Assembly (NCBI RefSeq): GCF_900207575.1
Contig: NZ_OAOQ01000001.1
Coordinates: 124,001 to 188,000, forward strand
DNA: 64,000 bases
Source of the DNA: Cereibacter ovatus
GTDB taxonomy: Bacteria > Pseudomonadota > Alphaproteobacteria > Rhodobacterales > Rhodobacteraceae
Reading direction: 5' to 3'
Within the stretch, counting starts at the first letter, position 1; every line of letters starts with the position of its first letter. Made by a program: the position numbers and the translations under genes. Under the pieces are notes generated by a model that saw only the letters and a program-made list of their open reading frames with translations, ran no database searches and had not been told where the DNA came from. Below, in pieces: positions 17,772 through 26,773 of the stretch.

Positions 17772-18857
17772 ATGAGCGACGCCATACGCCCCCAGCCCGG
17801 AATTCTCGACATTGCCCTTTACGAAGGCGGCAAAAGCCATGTGGCGGGGATTCACAACGCGCTGAAACTTTCGTCGAATGAAAATCCCTTTGGCCCCTCG
17901 CCAAAGGCGAAAGAGGCGTTCCTGCGTTCGGCCCATACGCTGCATCGCTATCCTTCCACCGATCACGCCGGCTTGCGCCATGCGATTGCCGAGGTGCACG
18001 GGCTGGATGCGGCCCGGGTGATCTGCGGCTGCGGCTCGGACGAGATCATCACCTTCCTGTGTCAGGCCTATGCCGGGCCGCATACCGATGTGGTGTTCAC
18101 CGAACACGGCTTTCTGATGTATCGCATCTCGGCGCTGGCCGTGGGGGCGACCCCGGTCGAGGTGCCCGAGCGTGAACGCACCACCGATGTGGACGCGATC
18201 CTGGCCGCCTGCACGCCGCGGACCCGGCTGGTGTTTCTGGCCAATCCGAACAACCCCACCGGCACGATGATCGGGCAGGCGGATCTGGCGCGGCTGGCCG
18301 CCGGGTTGCCGCAGCAGGCGATCCTTGTGCTGGATGGCGCCTATGCCGAATATGTGCCGGGCTATGACGCTGGTCTTCAGTTGGTCGAAGAGCGGACGAA
18401 TGTCGTGATGACGCGGACGTTCTCCAAGATTTACGGGCTGGGCGGCCTTCGGATCGGCTGGGGCTATGGCCCGAAGGCGATCATTGATGTGCTGAACCGC
18501 ATCCGGGGTCCGTTCAACCTGTCGACCACGCAGCTGGAAACCGCCGAGGCCGCGGTGCGTGATCAGGATCACGTTGCCCGCTGCCGTGCCGATAACGCCC
18601 GCTGGCGGGTCTGGCTGGCCGAGGCTTTGGCGGAAATCGGCGTTCCGTCAGACACTTCCATGGCGAACTTCATCCTCGCCCGATTTGCCGATACCCAAGA
18701 GGCCGAAGCCTGCGACCTGTTCCTGCAAAGTCAGGGCCTGATCGTGCGCCGCGTCGTGGGCTACAAGCTGCCGCATTGCCTGCGCATCACCATCGGTGAC
18801 GAGGCGTCCTGCCGCCGGGTGGCCCATGCGATTGCCCAGTTCAAGGGTCTGCGCTGA
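17772..18857 (+). CDS. hisC: Histidinol-phosphate aminotransferase-like enzyme
   Basis: This 361-residue class I/II PLP aminotransferase transfers an amino group to imidazole-acetol phosphate. In some bacteria it also acts on phenylpyruvate, 4-hydroxyphenylpyruvate or prephenate. The Schiff-base lysine is K219 in [24 protein letters not shown] (158-166) and LSSNENPFG (33-41) are classic for HisC. AGGAAGGTG precedes the ATG. It overlaps tyrA by one base (TGATG), and that partnership suggests a role in tyrosine/phenylalanine synthesis as well as histidine. Confidence 0.93.
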   Translation: MSDAIRPQPGILDIALYEGGKSHVAGIHNALKLSSNENPFGPSPKAKEAFLRSAHTLHRYPSTDHAGLRHAIAEVHGLDAARVICGCGSDEIITFLCQAYAGPHTDVVFTEHGFLMYRISALAVGATPVEVPERERTTDVDAILAACTPRTRLVFLANPNNPTGTMIGQADLARLAAGLPQQAILVLDGAYAEYVPGYDAGLQLVEERTNVVMTRTFSKIYGLGGLRIGWGYGPKAIIDVLNRIRGPFNLSTTQLETAEAAVRDQDHVARCRADNARWRVWLAEALAEIGVPSDTSMANFILARFADTQEAEACDLFLQSQGLIVRRVVGYKLPHCLRITIGDEASCRRVAHAIAQFKGLR

Positions 18858-19801
18858 TGGCGCTTTATGACCGGGTGGCGCTGATCGGGCTGGGGCTGAT
18901 CGCCTCGTCCATGGCCCATGCCATGCGGCAGGGCGGGCTGTGCCGGGAAATCACCGGCCATGCCCGCAGCGCCGAAACCCGCGCCACCGCGCTGGAAATC
19001 GGCCTGTGCGACCGGGTGTTCGAGACGGCGGCCGAAGCGGTGAAGGGCGCCGATCTGGTCGTGCTGGCGGTGCCGGTGGGCGCCATGGGCGCGGTCGCGG
19101 CCGAGATCGCGCCGCATCTTGAGCGGGGCGCCACGGTGACGGATGTGGGGTCCGTCAAACAGGCGGTGATCGATGCGGTGCAGCCGCATATCCCCGCGGG
19201 CGTGCATTTCATCCCCGGCCACCCGCTTGCAGGAACCGAGCATTCGGGGCCGAGGTCGGGTTTTGCCACGCTGTTCAAGAACCGCTGGTGGCTGCTGACG
19301 CCGACCGATACCACTGATCCCGCGGCGCTGGCGCGGCTGCGCGGCCTGTGCGAGGCGATGGGGGCGAATGTCGATACGATGGACGCGCCGCATCACGATC
19401 TGGTGCTGGCCGTCACGAGTCACACCCCCCACCTTATCGCCTACACGATGGTCGGGGTAGCCGATCATTTGCGTCGTGTGACCCAATCGGAGGTTATCCG
19501 CTACTCGGCCGCCGGCTTCCGCGACTTTACGCGCATCGCGGCTTCTGATCCGACGATGTGGCGCGATGTGTTCTTGACCAACAAAGAGGCGACGCTGGAT
19601 ATTCTCGGACGCTTCACCGAGGAACTTTTCGCGTTGCAGCGTGCCATCCGTCTGGGCGATGGCGATCACCTTCACGAATACTTTACCAGAACCCGCGCAA
19701 TACGGCGTGGAATCATCGAGGCCGGTCAGGATACCTCGGCACCGGACTTTGGCCGTGTGGCCGAGGGGGCAACGACAACAGGGAAGGTTCGGGAACGATG
19801 A
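18857..19801 (+). CDS. tyrA: Prephenate/arogenate (cyclohexadienyl) dehydrogenase
   Basis: This 314-residue NAD(P)-dependent dehydrogenase catalyses oxidative decarboxylation of prephenate or arogenate in tyrosine synthesis. It has an N-terminal Rossmann motif ALIGLGLIASSMA, the HPLAGTEHSG substrate-binding motif and the conserved SHTPHLIAYTMV segment. It lies directly after hisC and overlaps the extensin-like gene by 4 bases. No chorismate mutase domain is fused. Confidence 0.94.
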   Translation: MALYDRVALIGLGLIASSMAHAMRQGGLCREITGHARSAETRATALEIGLCDRVFETAAEAVKGADLVVLAVPVGAMGAVAAEIAPHLERGATVTDVGSVKQAVIDAVQPHIPAGVHFIPGHPLAGTEHSGPRSGFATLFKNRWWLLTPTDTTDPAALARLRGLCEAMGANVDTMDAPHHDLVLAVTSHTPHLIAYTMVGVADHLRRVTQSEVIRYSAAGFRDFTRIAASDPTMWRDVFLTNKEATLDILGRFTEELFALQRAIRLGDGDHLHEYFTRTRAIRRGIIEAGQDTSAPDFGRVAEGATTTGKVRER

Positions 19802-20661
19802 AGGCATGGGGTGCGACGGTTCTGCTGACAGGACTACTGGCCGGAACCGCTTTCGCAGATGCCCCCGCCGTCTCGGTCCGGCCGCTGGCCAATCCCGCGG
19901 TGCTGCGCATGGCGGCGGAAGCCGCGCCCGCGACGCAGGACGCGCTGCGCCCCCGCCCGCGCCCCGAGGTTCACGTTGCCGCCGCGGTCCCCATGCCGGG
20001 TGATGCCCCCTCGATGAGCTTTCTGGCCAGACCCGAACCCGGCCGCGCCCGTGCCGGCCTGCTGGGGGCGCTGTTCCGCCCCAAGGCCCGCCCGCAGGAA
20101 CAGCTGGTCGCCGCCGCCGCGGTTCGCACCCGTCCGGGTGCAGCCCTGGTGCAGCCGCGGCGCGGCTCGGTCTGTGGCGACCCCGCGATCCGTGGCGAGA
20201 CCGTGGCCCCCATCGTCAGCCGCACCCGTGGCTGCGGTGTCGAGGCGCCGGTGACGGTGACCGCGATCGATGGGGTGAAGCTGTCGATGGCCGCGACCAT
20301 GGATTGCACCACCGCCAAGGCGCTGAAAACGTGGATCAATCGTGGCCTGCGCCCGTCGGCCGGCGATGTCGTCCGGCTTGAGATCGCGGGCGCCTATGTC
20401 TGCCGCGGCCGCAATAACCAGAAGGGCGCCCCGGTCAGCGAGCATGGCCGCGGCAAGGCGGTCGATATTTCGGGCTTTACGCTGGCCAATGGCAAGCGCG
20501 TCACCATCGCGCGCGATTACCGGCGTGAGAAGATGATTCAGGCGGCGCATCGCGCGGCTTGCGGGATCTTCGGCACCACCCTCGGGCCGGGCTCGGACGG
20601 CTATCACGAGGATCACCTGCATTTCGACACCGCCGCCCGCCGCAGCGCCTATTGCCGCTGA
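19798..20661 (+). CDS. Extensin-like C-terminal domain protein, exported
   Basis: This 287-residue protein has a Sec signal (MKAWGATVLLTGLLAGTAFA) and a Pro/Arg/Ala-rich linker of about 100 residues. It ends in an extensin-like C-terminal domain with a CGDPAIRGE start, SEHGRGKAVDISGF and the terminal HEDHLHFDTA motif. This domain resembles D,D-carboxypeptidase/M15-like folds, and the His/Asp pattern (HxxxxxxxD…HxxHxH) is intact. A peptidoglycan-linked role in the periplasm is plausible but unproven. Translation is coupled to tyrA through ATGA, although a functional link is not obvious. Confidence 0.88.
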   Translation: MKAWGATVLLTGLLAGTAFADAPAVSVRPLANPAVLRMAAEAAPATQDALRPRPRPEVHVAAAVPMPGDAPSMSFLARPEPGRARAGLLGALFRPKARPQEQLVAAAAVRTRPGAALVQPRRGSVCGDPAIRGETVAPIVSRTRGCGVEAPVTVTAIDGVKLSMAATMDCTTAKALKTWINRGLRPSAGDVVRLEIAGAYVCRGRNNQKGAPVSEHGRGKAVDISGFTLANGKRVTIARDYRREKMIQAAHRAACGIFGTTLGPGSDGYHEDHLHFDTAARRSAYCR

Positions 20662-21635
20662 GCGATTCGCGGCACCGGGCCGAGGGGCAGGGGGCCAAGG
20701 CTCATCCGTCCCCCGGCCATGACCAGCGGCAGGTCCAGCCGCTCGCCGCCTGACGATGCGGCGAACATGGCCAGCATCCGTTCCCATGTCGGTGCGGCTT
20801 CCGGGGTGACCAGACCCAGCGCCACCGCCGCTTGCAGCGCCTCGCGCCAGTTGGTCAGGCCAAGGTCGATCCGGCCTTCGGGCCGCCCGGTGGCGTCCAC
20901 CGCGATCTCGCCCGCTGCGGCAAGGGTCATCGTGCCCCAGCGGATGCGGCTGTCTTGCACCACAAGACTGCGCAGCGCGGGCCGGCTGTTGCCGGCATGA
21001 CGGTCGAGCGGGGCCGAGAACCCGGCCACCGCCCGCAGCGCGATCTCGGCCACGTCTGGCGGCAGCGTGGCTTTGGTGGCGGCGCGGGCCAGCCAGCCGC
21101 CAGTGGCAAGCCCGGCCAGATCCAGCGTGATCGCGTGCCGCGTGGCATCGCCCTCGACCTGACGGGTCGTCAGCCGGGCGGTGTTGATCCCCAGATCCCA
21201 GCCCAGGGTCGAGCGCAGGTCCAGCGCCTCGGCCGACGCCGCGACCCTGTTCAGCGCCAGCGCCGGCCCCGGCTTCAACACAAGGCTGCCGCCCAGTGCC
21301 TGCGCGGCGATGCTGACGGTCTGGCCGGGCAGGTCCATCTCTTGCCGGGCGGGCAAGGTTGCGCTTAGGTGCCACGGCTGCCAGCTGGGCGCGGAAAGCT
21401 GCACCACCGGCGTCCGCCAGCCGGTGCCGCGGCGCGGGTCGCTGAATGCCACCTCTTTGACAGTCAGATCAAACCGGGCCGGAAACCCCGCGACATCAAC
21501 GCTTTGCGGCGCATGCAGCCGGGCGTCGCTGGCAAAGAGTGCGCGGGTGCCCTGCGTGACCGCCTGCGCGCCCAAGGCCCACCATCCCGCCCAAAGCAGG
21601 ACAAGCCCCAGCCCCAGCCCCAGAAGTCTTCGCAT
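20649..21635 (-). CDS. DUF2125-like envelope protein of unknown function
   Basis: This 328-residue protein begins with a strong N-terminal membrane/signal segment (MRRLLGLGLGLVLLWAGWWALG). The beta-rich body contains a DVAGFPARFDLTVKEVAFSDP segment typical of DUF2125 proteins of alphaproteobacteria. No catalytic motif is seen. The ATG is preceded by GAGGCGG. Its 3' end overlaps the extensin-like gene by 13 bases, tail to tail. It is probably anchored in the inner membrane and faces the periplasm. Confidence 0.8.
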   Translation of the reverse strand: MRRLLGLGLGLVLLWAGWWALGAQAVTQGTRALFASDARLHAPQSVDVAGFPARFDLTVKEVAFSDPRRGTGWRTPVVQLSAPSWQPWHLSATLPARQEMDLPGQTVSIAAQALGGSLVLKPGPALALNRVAASAEALDLRSTLGWDLGINTARLTTRQVEGDATRHAITLDLAGLATGGWLARAATKATLPPDVAEIALRAVAGFSAPLDRHAGNSRPALRSLVVQDSRIRWGTMTLAAAGEIAVDATGRPEGRIDLGLTNWREALQAAVALGLVTPEAAPTWERMLAMFAASSGGERLDLPLVMAGGRMSLGPLPLGPVPRIAQRQ

Positions 21636-21697
21636 CGCGCCGCCTCTTTTCTTCCGCGTCCCGCTGATGTTTACAGAAGCCAGACAGGAGAACCAGC

Positions 21698-22246
21698 ATG
21701 GACCGGCCCTTGTGGGTCTTTGGCTATGGATCGTTGATCTGGGATCCGGGATTTCCAGTGGCCCGGACCCTGACGGCGCGGCTGTCGGGCTGGCACCGCA
21801 GCTTCTGCATGACGTCGATCCACTACCGCGGCACGCCCGATCTTCCGGGGCTGGTGCTGGCGCTGGATGCGGCCCCCGATGCGCATTGCGACGGGGTGGC
21901 GTTCGAGGTCGCCCCCGGCTCCGAGGCCGAAACGCTGGCCGAGCTTCGGGAGCGCGAGCTGATCTCGCGCGCCTATCTGGAACGCTGGCTTCCGGTGCGG
22001 CTTGTCTCGGGCGAGGTGGTGACGGCGCTGGCCTATGTGATCGACCCGGATCATGCGCAATATTGCGGTGGGCTGGATCTTGAGGCACAGGCGCGGATCA
22101 TTGCGCAGGCGGTGGGCGGGCGCGGGCCGAACCGTGATTACCTGCTGAACACGGCCGACCATCTGGCCGCCCTTGGCATCGATGATGCCGATCTGGGCTG
22201 GCTGGCGCAGCGGGTGCGCGAATTGGGCAACGGTCTGCCGGGCTGA
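21698..22246 (+). CDS. ChaC-like gamma-glutamylcyclotransferase
   Basis: This 182-residue protein belongs to the gamma-glutamylcyclotransferase fold, which cleaves gamma-glutamyl peptides, in the ChaC group glutathione, to 5-oxoproline. The N-terminal substrate loop VFGYGSLIWDPGF (7-19) is diagnostic. The catalytic glutamate is E85 or E87 in LRERELISRAY. The GGRGPNRDYLLNT segment near the C-terminus is typical for ChaC. It is monocistronic, divergent from the DUF2125 gene with 62 bases between. Confidence 0.92.
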   Translation: MDRPLWVFGYGSLIWDPGFPVARTLTARLSGWHRSFCMTSIHYRGTPDLPGLVLALDAAPDAHCDGVAFEVAPGSEAETLAELRERELISRAYLERWLPVRLVSGEVVTALAYVIDPDHAQYCGGLDLEAQARIIAQAVGGRGPNRDYLLNTADHLAALGIDDADLGWLAQRVRELGNGLPG

Positions 22247-22321
22247 GACCGGACCCCGTTGGCACTGGCGCCGCCTGCGCCTATTCTGACGGCCGCAGAC
22301 CAGAAGGGGCCGCCACCCGCG

Positions 22322-23497
22322 ATGATACGAACCGCTGTCGAGGCCGAGCCGCGTTTCACCCAGCCCATCCGCCAGATTGCCATGATGCTGATCGTCACGG
22401 CGCTGGTGATTGCGGGCGCATGGGTCATCTTTGCCATGGTCGAGCGGGTGTTCTTTTCGAACCCATGGCTGAACGGGCTGATCGTCTTCGTCTTTCTGCT
22501 GGGGGTGGCCTCGTGCATCTTCCAGATGGTCCAGCTTGTGCAATCGGTTGGCTGGATCGAGAATTTCGTGAAGGATCGTCCGGGGTTCGAGTTCGTCCGC
22601 GCGCCGCGGCTGCTTGCCCCACTGGCCTCGCTGCTGCGGTCGCGCGGCAAGCGGATGCAGATTTCCTCGACCAGTGCGCGGTCGATCCTCGATTCCGTCG
22701 GCACGCGGCTGGATGAGGCCCGCGATGTCACCCATTATATCGCCAACCTTCTGATATTCCTTGGCCTTCTTGGCACGTTCTATGGGTTGGCGATCACGGT
22801 GCCGGCGCTGGTCCAGACCATCCGCGCGCTCTCGCCAGAGCCGGGACAAAGCGGGATCGACCTGTTCGGGGAACTGATGGCGGGGTTCGAGGTCCATCTG
22901 GGCGGCATGGGCACGGCGTTTTCGTCGTCTCTGCTGGGGCTTGCCGGGTCGCTGGTGGTGGGGTTGCTGGAATTGTTCGCCAGCCACGGCCAGAACCGGT
23001 TCTATGGCCAGCTTGAGGAGTGGTTGTCGTCCTTTACCCGGCTGTCGATGGCGGGCGCCGAAGGCGAAGGCGCCGAGCCGTCGATGGTTTCGGCGGTGGC
23101 CGAGCAGATGATGCAGCAGATGGACCGGCTGCAAGAGCTTCAGGCGCAGGCCGATGCCAGCCGCAGCCTTGTCGATCTGCGCATGGCGGAACTGGCGGCG
23201 GCGGTGGCGCGACTGGCCGACCGGGTCGAGGCGCAGTCTGTCGGCCAGACCGATGTGCAGGGCCGGATCGCGGTGGGGCTGGAACGGCTGGTGATGGCGC
23301 TGGGGGATGCTGAATCCTCGGCGCTGTCCGATGCCGAGGCACGGATGCGGTTGCGCTCGATCGATGGTCAGTTGCTGCGGATTCTGGAAGAGATCGCCGC
23401 CGGCCGGCAAGAGGCGGTGTCGGACCTGCGCAGCGATCTGGCGGCACTGACGGCTGCCGTGCGGCAGTTGTCGCGCAGTCCCTCCGTGCGAGGCTAG
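22322..23497 (+). CDS. MotA/TolQ/ExbB-like proton channel subunit
   Basis: This 391-residue membrane protein has predicted helices near residues 17-40 and 50-75 and two more near 135-215, including NLLIFLGLLGTFYGLAITVPALV and GMGTAFSSSLLGLAGSLVVGLLE. The last two match the MotA/TolQ/ExbB channel core. A cytoplasmic C-terminal tail of about 150 residues is helical. The ATG at 22322 was chosen as the start of the first conserved segment. It lies 3 bases before an OmpA/MotB-like partner, so the two should form a proton-driven stator. It is not next to flagellar or tol genes, and the work it drives is unknown. Confidence 0.85.
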   Translation: MIRTAVEAEPRFTQPIRQIAMMLIVTALVIAGAWVIFAMVERVFFSNPWLNGLIVFVFLLGVASCIFQMVQLVQSVGWIENFVKDRPGFEFVRAPRLLAPLASLLRSRGKRMQISSTSARSILDSVGTRLDEARDVTHYIANLLIFLGLLGTFYGLAITVPALVQTIRALSPEPGQSGIDLFGELMAGFEVHLGGMGTAFSSSLLGLAGSLVVGLLELFASHGQNRFYGQLEEWLSSFTRLSMAGAEGEGAEPSMVSAVAEQMMQQMDRLQELQAQADASRSLVDLRMAELAAAVARLADRVEAQSVGQTDVQGRIAVGLERLVMALGDAESSALSDAEARMRLRSIDGQLLRILEEIAAGRQEAVSDLRSDLAALTAAVRQLSRSPSVRG

Positions 23498-23500
23498 GCC

Positions 23501-24994
23501 ATGGCGCTTTCCCGGCGCAACGGTCGGCGCGAGATCAACATCTGGCCCGGTTTCGTCGATGCGATGACGGCACTGCTGCTGGTGCTGATGTTTGTCCTGA
23601 CCATCTTCATGGTGATCCAATCGGTCCTGCGCGAGACGATCACCACGCAGGACAGCCAGTTGGACAGCCTGACCGGGCAGTTGGCCGATCTGGCCGATGC
23701 GCTGGGGCTGGAACGGCAGAAAAGTGCCGAGTTGACCGCCGCCGTCGATGCCGCACGGGTTGAACGCGAACGGCAGGTCGCCACCATCGCCACCCTGACC
23801 GCCACGCTTTCGACGCGCGAGGGCGAGTTGGCCGCCGCCGCGGGCCGGATCGCCTCGTTCGAGGAACAGGTGGCGGGGTTGCTTGCCGAAAAGGGCCGGA
23901 TCGAGACCGAACTGGCCGGCGCACGCACCGATCTTGATCGGCAGGCCGAAGAGGCCCGCCTTGCCGCCGCCCGCCGCGCCGCGCTTGAGGCGCTGGTGGC
24001 CGAACTTCAGGGCAAGGCGGCCGAGTCTGCTCAACGCCTGTCGGAAGCCGATGCCGCGCGTCTGGCCGATGCCGCGGCGGCCGATGCCCTGCGCAAGCGG
24101 CTGGAGACCAGCCAGACCGAACTGACCGCGATGACCCTTGCGCTGGAAGAACAGCGCAAACGCGCCGAGGACACGCTGACCCTGCTGGCCGCGGCCCGCA
24201 CCGAGGCGGCAAAGGCCGTCAGTGCCGCTGAACGCCGTGAGGCCGCCCTTGCCGCCGCGCGCGAGGCGCTGTCACGCCAAGAGGCCGAAGGTCTTGAGGC
24301 CGCCCGCCGCGTGGCGTTGCTGAATGAACAGGTGGCGGCGTTGCGGACGCAACTGGGGGCCTTGCAGGGCTTGCTGGATGCGGCGGAGGCCAAGGATGCC
24401 GAAGCGCAGGTGCAGTTGCAAAGCCTTGGAACGCAATTGAATTCCGCGCTGGCGCAGGTGGCGGCCGAACAGCGCCGCCGCGCCGATCTGGAAGCGGCCG
24501 AGCGGCGCCGGCTTGAGGCGGAAAAGCTGGATCTGGAAAAGTTCCGGTCGGAATTCTTTGGCCAGCTTCGGCAGGTTCTGGCCGGGCGCGAGGGGGTTCG
24601 GGTGGTGGGCGACCGTTTCGTGTTCTCGTCCGAAGTGCTGTTCGAGGCAGGCTCGGCCCAGCTTGCGCCCGAGGGGCAGGCGCAGATCGCGGGCGTTGTC
24701 AGCACCTTGCGCGATGTGCAGGGCCAGATCCCCGAAGGGATTGACTGGATCATCCGCGTCGATGGCCATACCGACGACGTGCCGCTGTCGGGTCTTGGGG
24801 CCTTCCGCGACAACTGGGAACTCAGCTCTGCGCGGGCGCTGTCGGTGGTGCGGTTCATGCAGGACGGGCTTGGCTTCCCGCCGTCGCGGCTTGCAGCCAC
24901 GGGATTTGGCGAGTTCCGTCCGGTGGTTGCAGGCGACACCCCCGAGGCACGGGCGCAGAACCGCCGGATCGAGTTGAAGCTGACCGAACGCTGA
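23501..24994 (+). CDS. MotB/OmpA-like peptidoglycan-binding protein with long coiled coil
   Basis: This 497-residue partner has one N-terminal helix with the proton-binding aspartate of MotB-type stators (D20 in WPGFVDAMTALLLVLMF). A very long Ala/Glu/Arg-rich coiled coil occupies about residues 45-355. An OmpA-like domain (about 365-497) follows with VDGHTDDVPLSG and NWELSSARALSVVRFM. The coiled coil is far longer than in flagellar MotB. With the upstream channel subunit it forms a complete two-gene stator-like unit. Orthologous pairs appear in many alphaproteobacteria, but their job is not known to me. Confidence 0.87.
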   Translation: MALSRRNGRREINIWPGFVDAMTALLLVLMFVLTIFMVIQSVLRETITTQDSQLDSLTGQLADLADALGLERQKSAELTAAVDAARVERERQVATIATLTATLSTREGELAAAAGRIASFEEQVAGLLAEKGRIETELAGARTDLDRQAEEARLAAARRAALEALVAELQGKAAESAQRLSEADAARLADAAAADALRKRLETSQTELTAMTLALEEQRKRAEDTLTLLAAARTEAAKAVSAAERREAALAAAREALSRQEAEGLEAARRVALLNEQVAALRTQLGALQGLLDAAEAKDAEAQVQLQSLGTQLNSALAQVAAEQRRRADLEAAERRRLEAEKLDLEKFRSEFFGQLRQVLAGREGVRVVGDRFVFSSEVLFEAGSAQLAPEGQAQIAGVVSTLRDVQGQIPEGIDWIIRVDGHTDDVPLSGLGAFRDNWELSSARALSVVRFMQDGLGFPPSRLAATGFGEFRPVVAGDTPEARAQNRRIELKLTER

Positions 24995-25011
24995 GCGGAT
25001 CGGGCCGCCGC

Positions 25012-26688
25012 TCACTCCGCGCGGTTCGATCGCGCCAGCAGCGCCACCGCGGCCAGCCCCACCAGCATCACCAGAAGCGCCGCGGGCGCGGCGTCGCCCA
25101 GCCGTTCAAGGCTGGCCTGTTCATGGGCGCGGGTGGCCAGCGTGTCATAGTTGAACGGTCGCAGCAGCAGCGTCGCGGGCAATTCCTTGACGCAATCGAC
25201 AAACACCACCAGCAGCGCCGTCGCGACAGAGCCGCGCATCAGCGGCAGATAGACCGCGCGCAGCGTGCCGCCGGCTCCCCGGCCCAGTGACCGCGCCGCC
25301 ATTGGCAGGCTGGGCGAGATCCGCCCGAAGGCCGAATCCACCGCGCCCTGCGCCACCCCGAAGAACCGCACCATATAGGCCAGCACCAAGGCCGCCGCCG
25401 TCCCGGTCAGCAACAGCCCCGGATCGGTTCCGCTCAGCGCCAGCACCGCATCCGCGACCCGGTGATCCAGCGCCGCCAGCGGCACCAGAAACCCCAGCGC
25501 CAGCACCGCCCCCGGCGCGGCATAGCCCAGCAACGTCAGCGGCAGCACCAGCCGCGGCAAACCCCGCCGGGACAGTCGCACGCCATAGACCAGAAACACC
25601 GCCGCAGCCACCGTCAGCACTGCCGCTGTTCCGCCCACCGTCAGCGTGTTGCCCAAGGCGCGCAACAGGCCGGGCGAGGTCCATGCCTCGGGCTTTTTCA
25701 GCGCGTGGGACAGCATGACGCCCACCGGCAGCAGAAATCCCATGGTGAAGGGCAGCAGGCAGGCCACCGTCGCCAGCCAGCCGCGCAGCCCCCGCAGTTG
25801 TGACCGCACGATCGGCCGGCCGCCCCGCGACATCCGGTGATAGCGGGCATTGCGCCGGCCCGCACGTTCCAGCGCCAGCAGAAGCAGGATCAGCCCCAGC
25901 ACCACGCTGGCGATCTGCGCCGCCCCGCCGGCATTGCCCCCGGTCAGCCAGACCGAGAAGATCCCGGTTGTCAGCGTCTGCACGCCGAAATGCTCGACGG
26001 TGCCGAAATCGGCCACCGTCTCCATCATTGCCAGTGCCACGCCCGCGGCGATGGCGGGGCGGGCCAGCGGCAGCCCCACGCGGCGAAACAGACCGAAGGG
26101 GCCGGTGCCAAGGGCGCGGGCCACCTCATACGAGGCGCCGGATTGTTCGCGGAACGCCGCGCGGGCCAGCAGGTAGACGTAAGGGTAAAGCGCCGCCGAC
26201 AACACCAGAACCGCCGCCCAGCGGGATCGGACCTCGGGGAACCAGTAGTCGCGGGCGGATTGCCAGCCCATCAGATCGCGCAGGCCGGTCTGGACCGCGC
26301 CAGAGTAGTCAAAGAAATCCGCCAGCGCATAGGCGCCCACATAGGCCGGGATCGCCAGCGGAAACAGCAGCGCATGATCCAGCAGCCGCACCCCCGGAAA
26401 GCGGTGCATCGCCACCAGCCACGCCGCCCCCGTGCCCACGGCACCCGTCAGCACCGCCACCCCCGCCATCAGAACCAGCGTATTGCCAAGATAGCGCGGC
26501 AGGACGGTCGCGCTGAGATGTGGCCAGATGTTTTCGACCGGGTGGAAAGCGATCCAGATCACCGACAGGATCGGCGCCAGCACAAGGGCCGCGATCGCCA
26601 GCGCCCCCACCGACCAGCCATCCGGCAAAAGGCCCAGCACGAAGGCTGCACGGCGGGCGGGCGGGGTGGTCCCTGTCGGATCAAGCAT
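25012..26688 (-). CDS. Iron(III)-type ABC transporter permease (FbpB/SfuB-like)
   Basis: This 558-residue permease has two homologous six-helix halves, as in FbpB, SfuB and ThiP. Each half carries an EAA-type loop: SGASYEVARALGTGPFGLFRRVGLPLARP in the first and FGRISPSLPMAARSLGRGAGGTLRAVYLP in the second. It most likely imports ferric iron or a related substrate with a periplasmic receptor and an ATPase. Neither partner is adjacent, so the transporter is split across the genome. It ends 18 bases from the stop of the MotB-like gene, tail to tail. Confidence 0.88.
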   Translation of the reverse strand: MLDPTGTTPPARRAAFVLGLLPDGWSVGALAIAALVLAPILSVIWIAFHPVENIWPHLSATVLPRYLGNTLVLMAGVAVLTGAVGTGAAWLVAMHRFPGVRLLDHALLFPLAIPAYVGAYALADFFDYSGAVQTGLRDLMGWQSARDYWFPEVRSRWAAVLVLSAALYPYVYLLARAAFREQSGASYEVARALGTGPFGLFRRVGLPLARPAIAAGVALAMMETVADFGTVEHFGVQTLTTGIFSVWLTGGNAGGAAQIASVVLGLILLLLALERAGRRNARYHRMSRGGRPIVRSQLRGLRGWLATVACLLPFTMGFLLPVGVMLSHALKKPEAWTSPGLLRALGNTLTVGGTAAVLTVAAAVFLVYGVRLSRRGLPRLVLPLTLLGYAAPGAVLALGFLVPLAALDHRVADAVLALSGTDPGLLLTGTAAALVLAYMVRFFGVAQGAVDSAFGRISPSLPMAARSLGRGAGGTLRAVYLPLMRGSVATALLVVFVDCVKELPATLLLRPFNYDTLATRAHEQASLERLGDAAPAALLVMLVGLAAVALLARSNRAE

Positions 26689-26773
26689 GGCCGGCGATTA
26701 TCCGAAAGCGGTTTCACTGTCCAGAAAAGCAAGTATAGTCCGTCACATCCTTGTCCAGCCGGTTTCTGCCCCG

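Noticed and set aside
22322-24994. A Zorya antiphage system
   Set aside because: Only the channel-like pair is present; no ZorC, ZorD or ZorE gene is next to it, so defence is not claimed.
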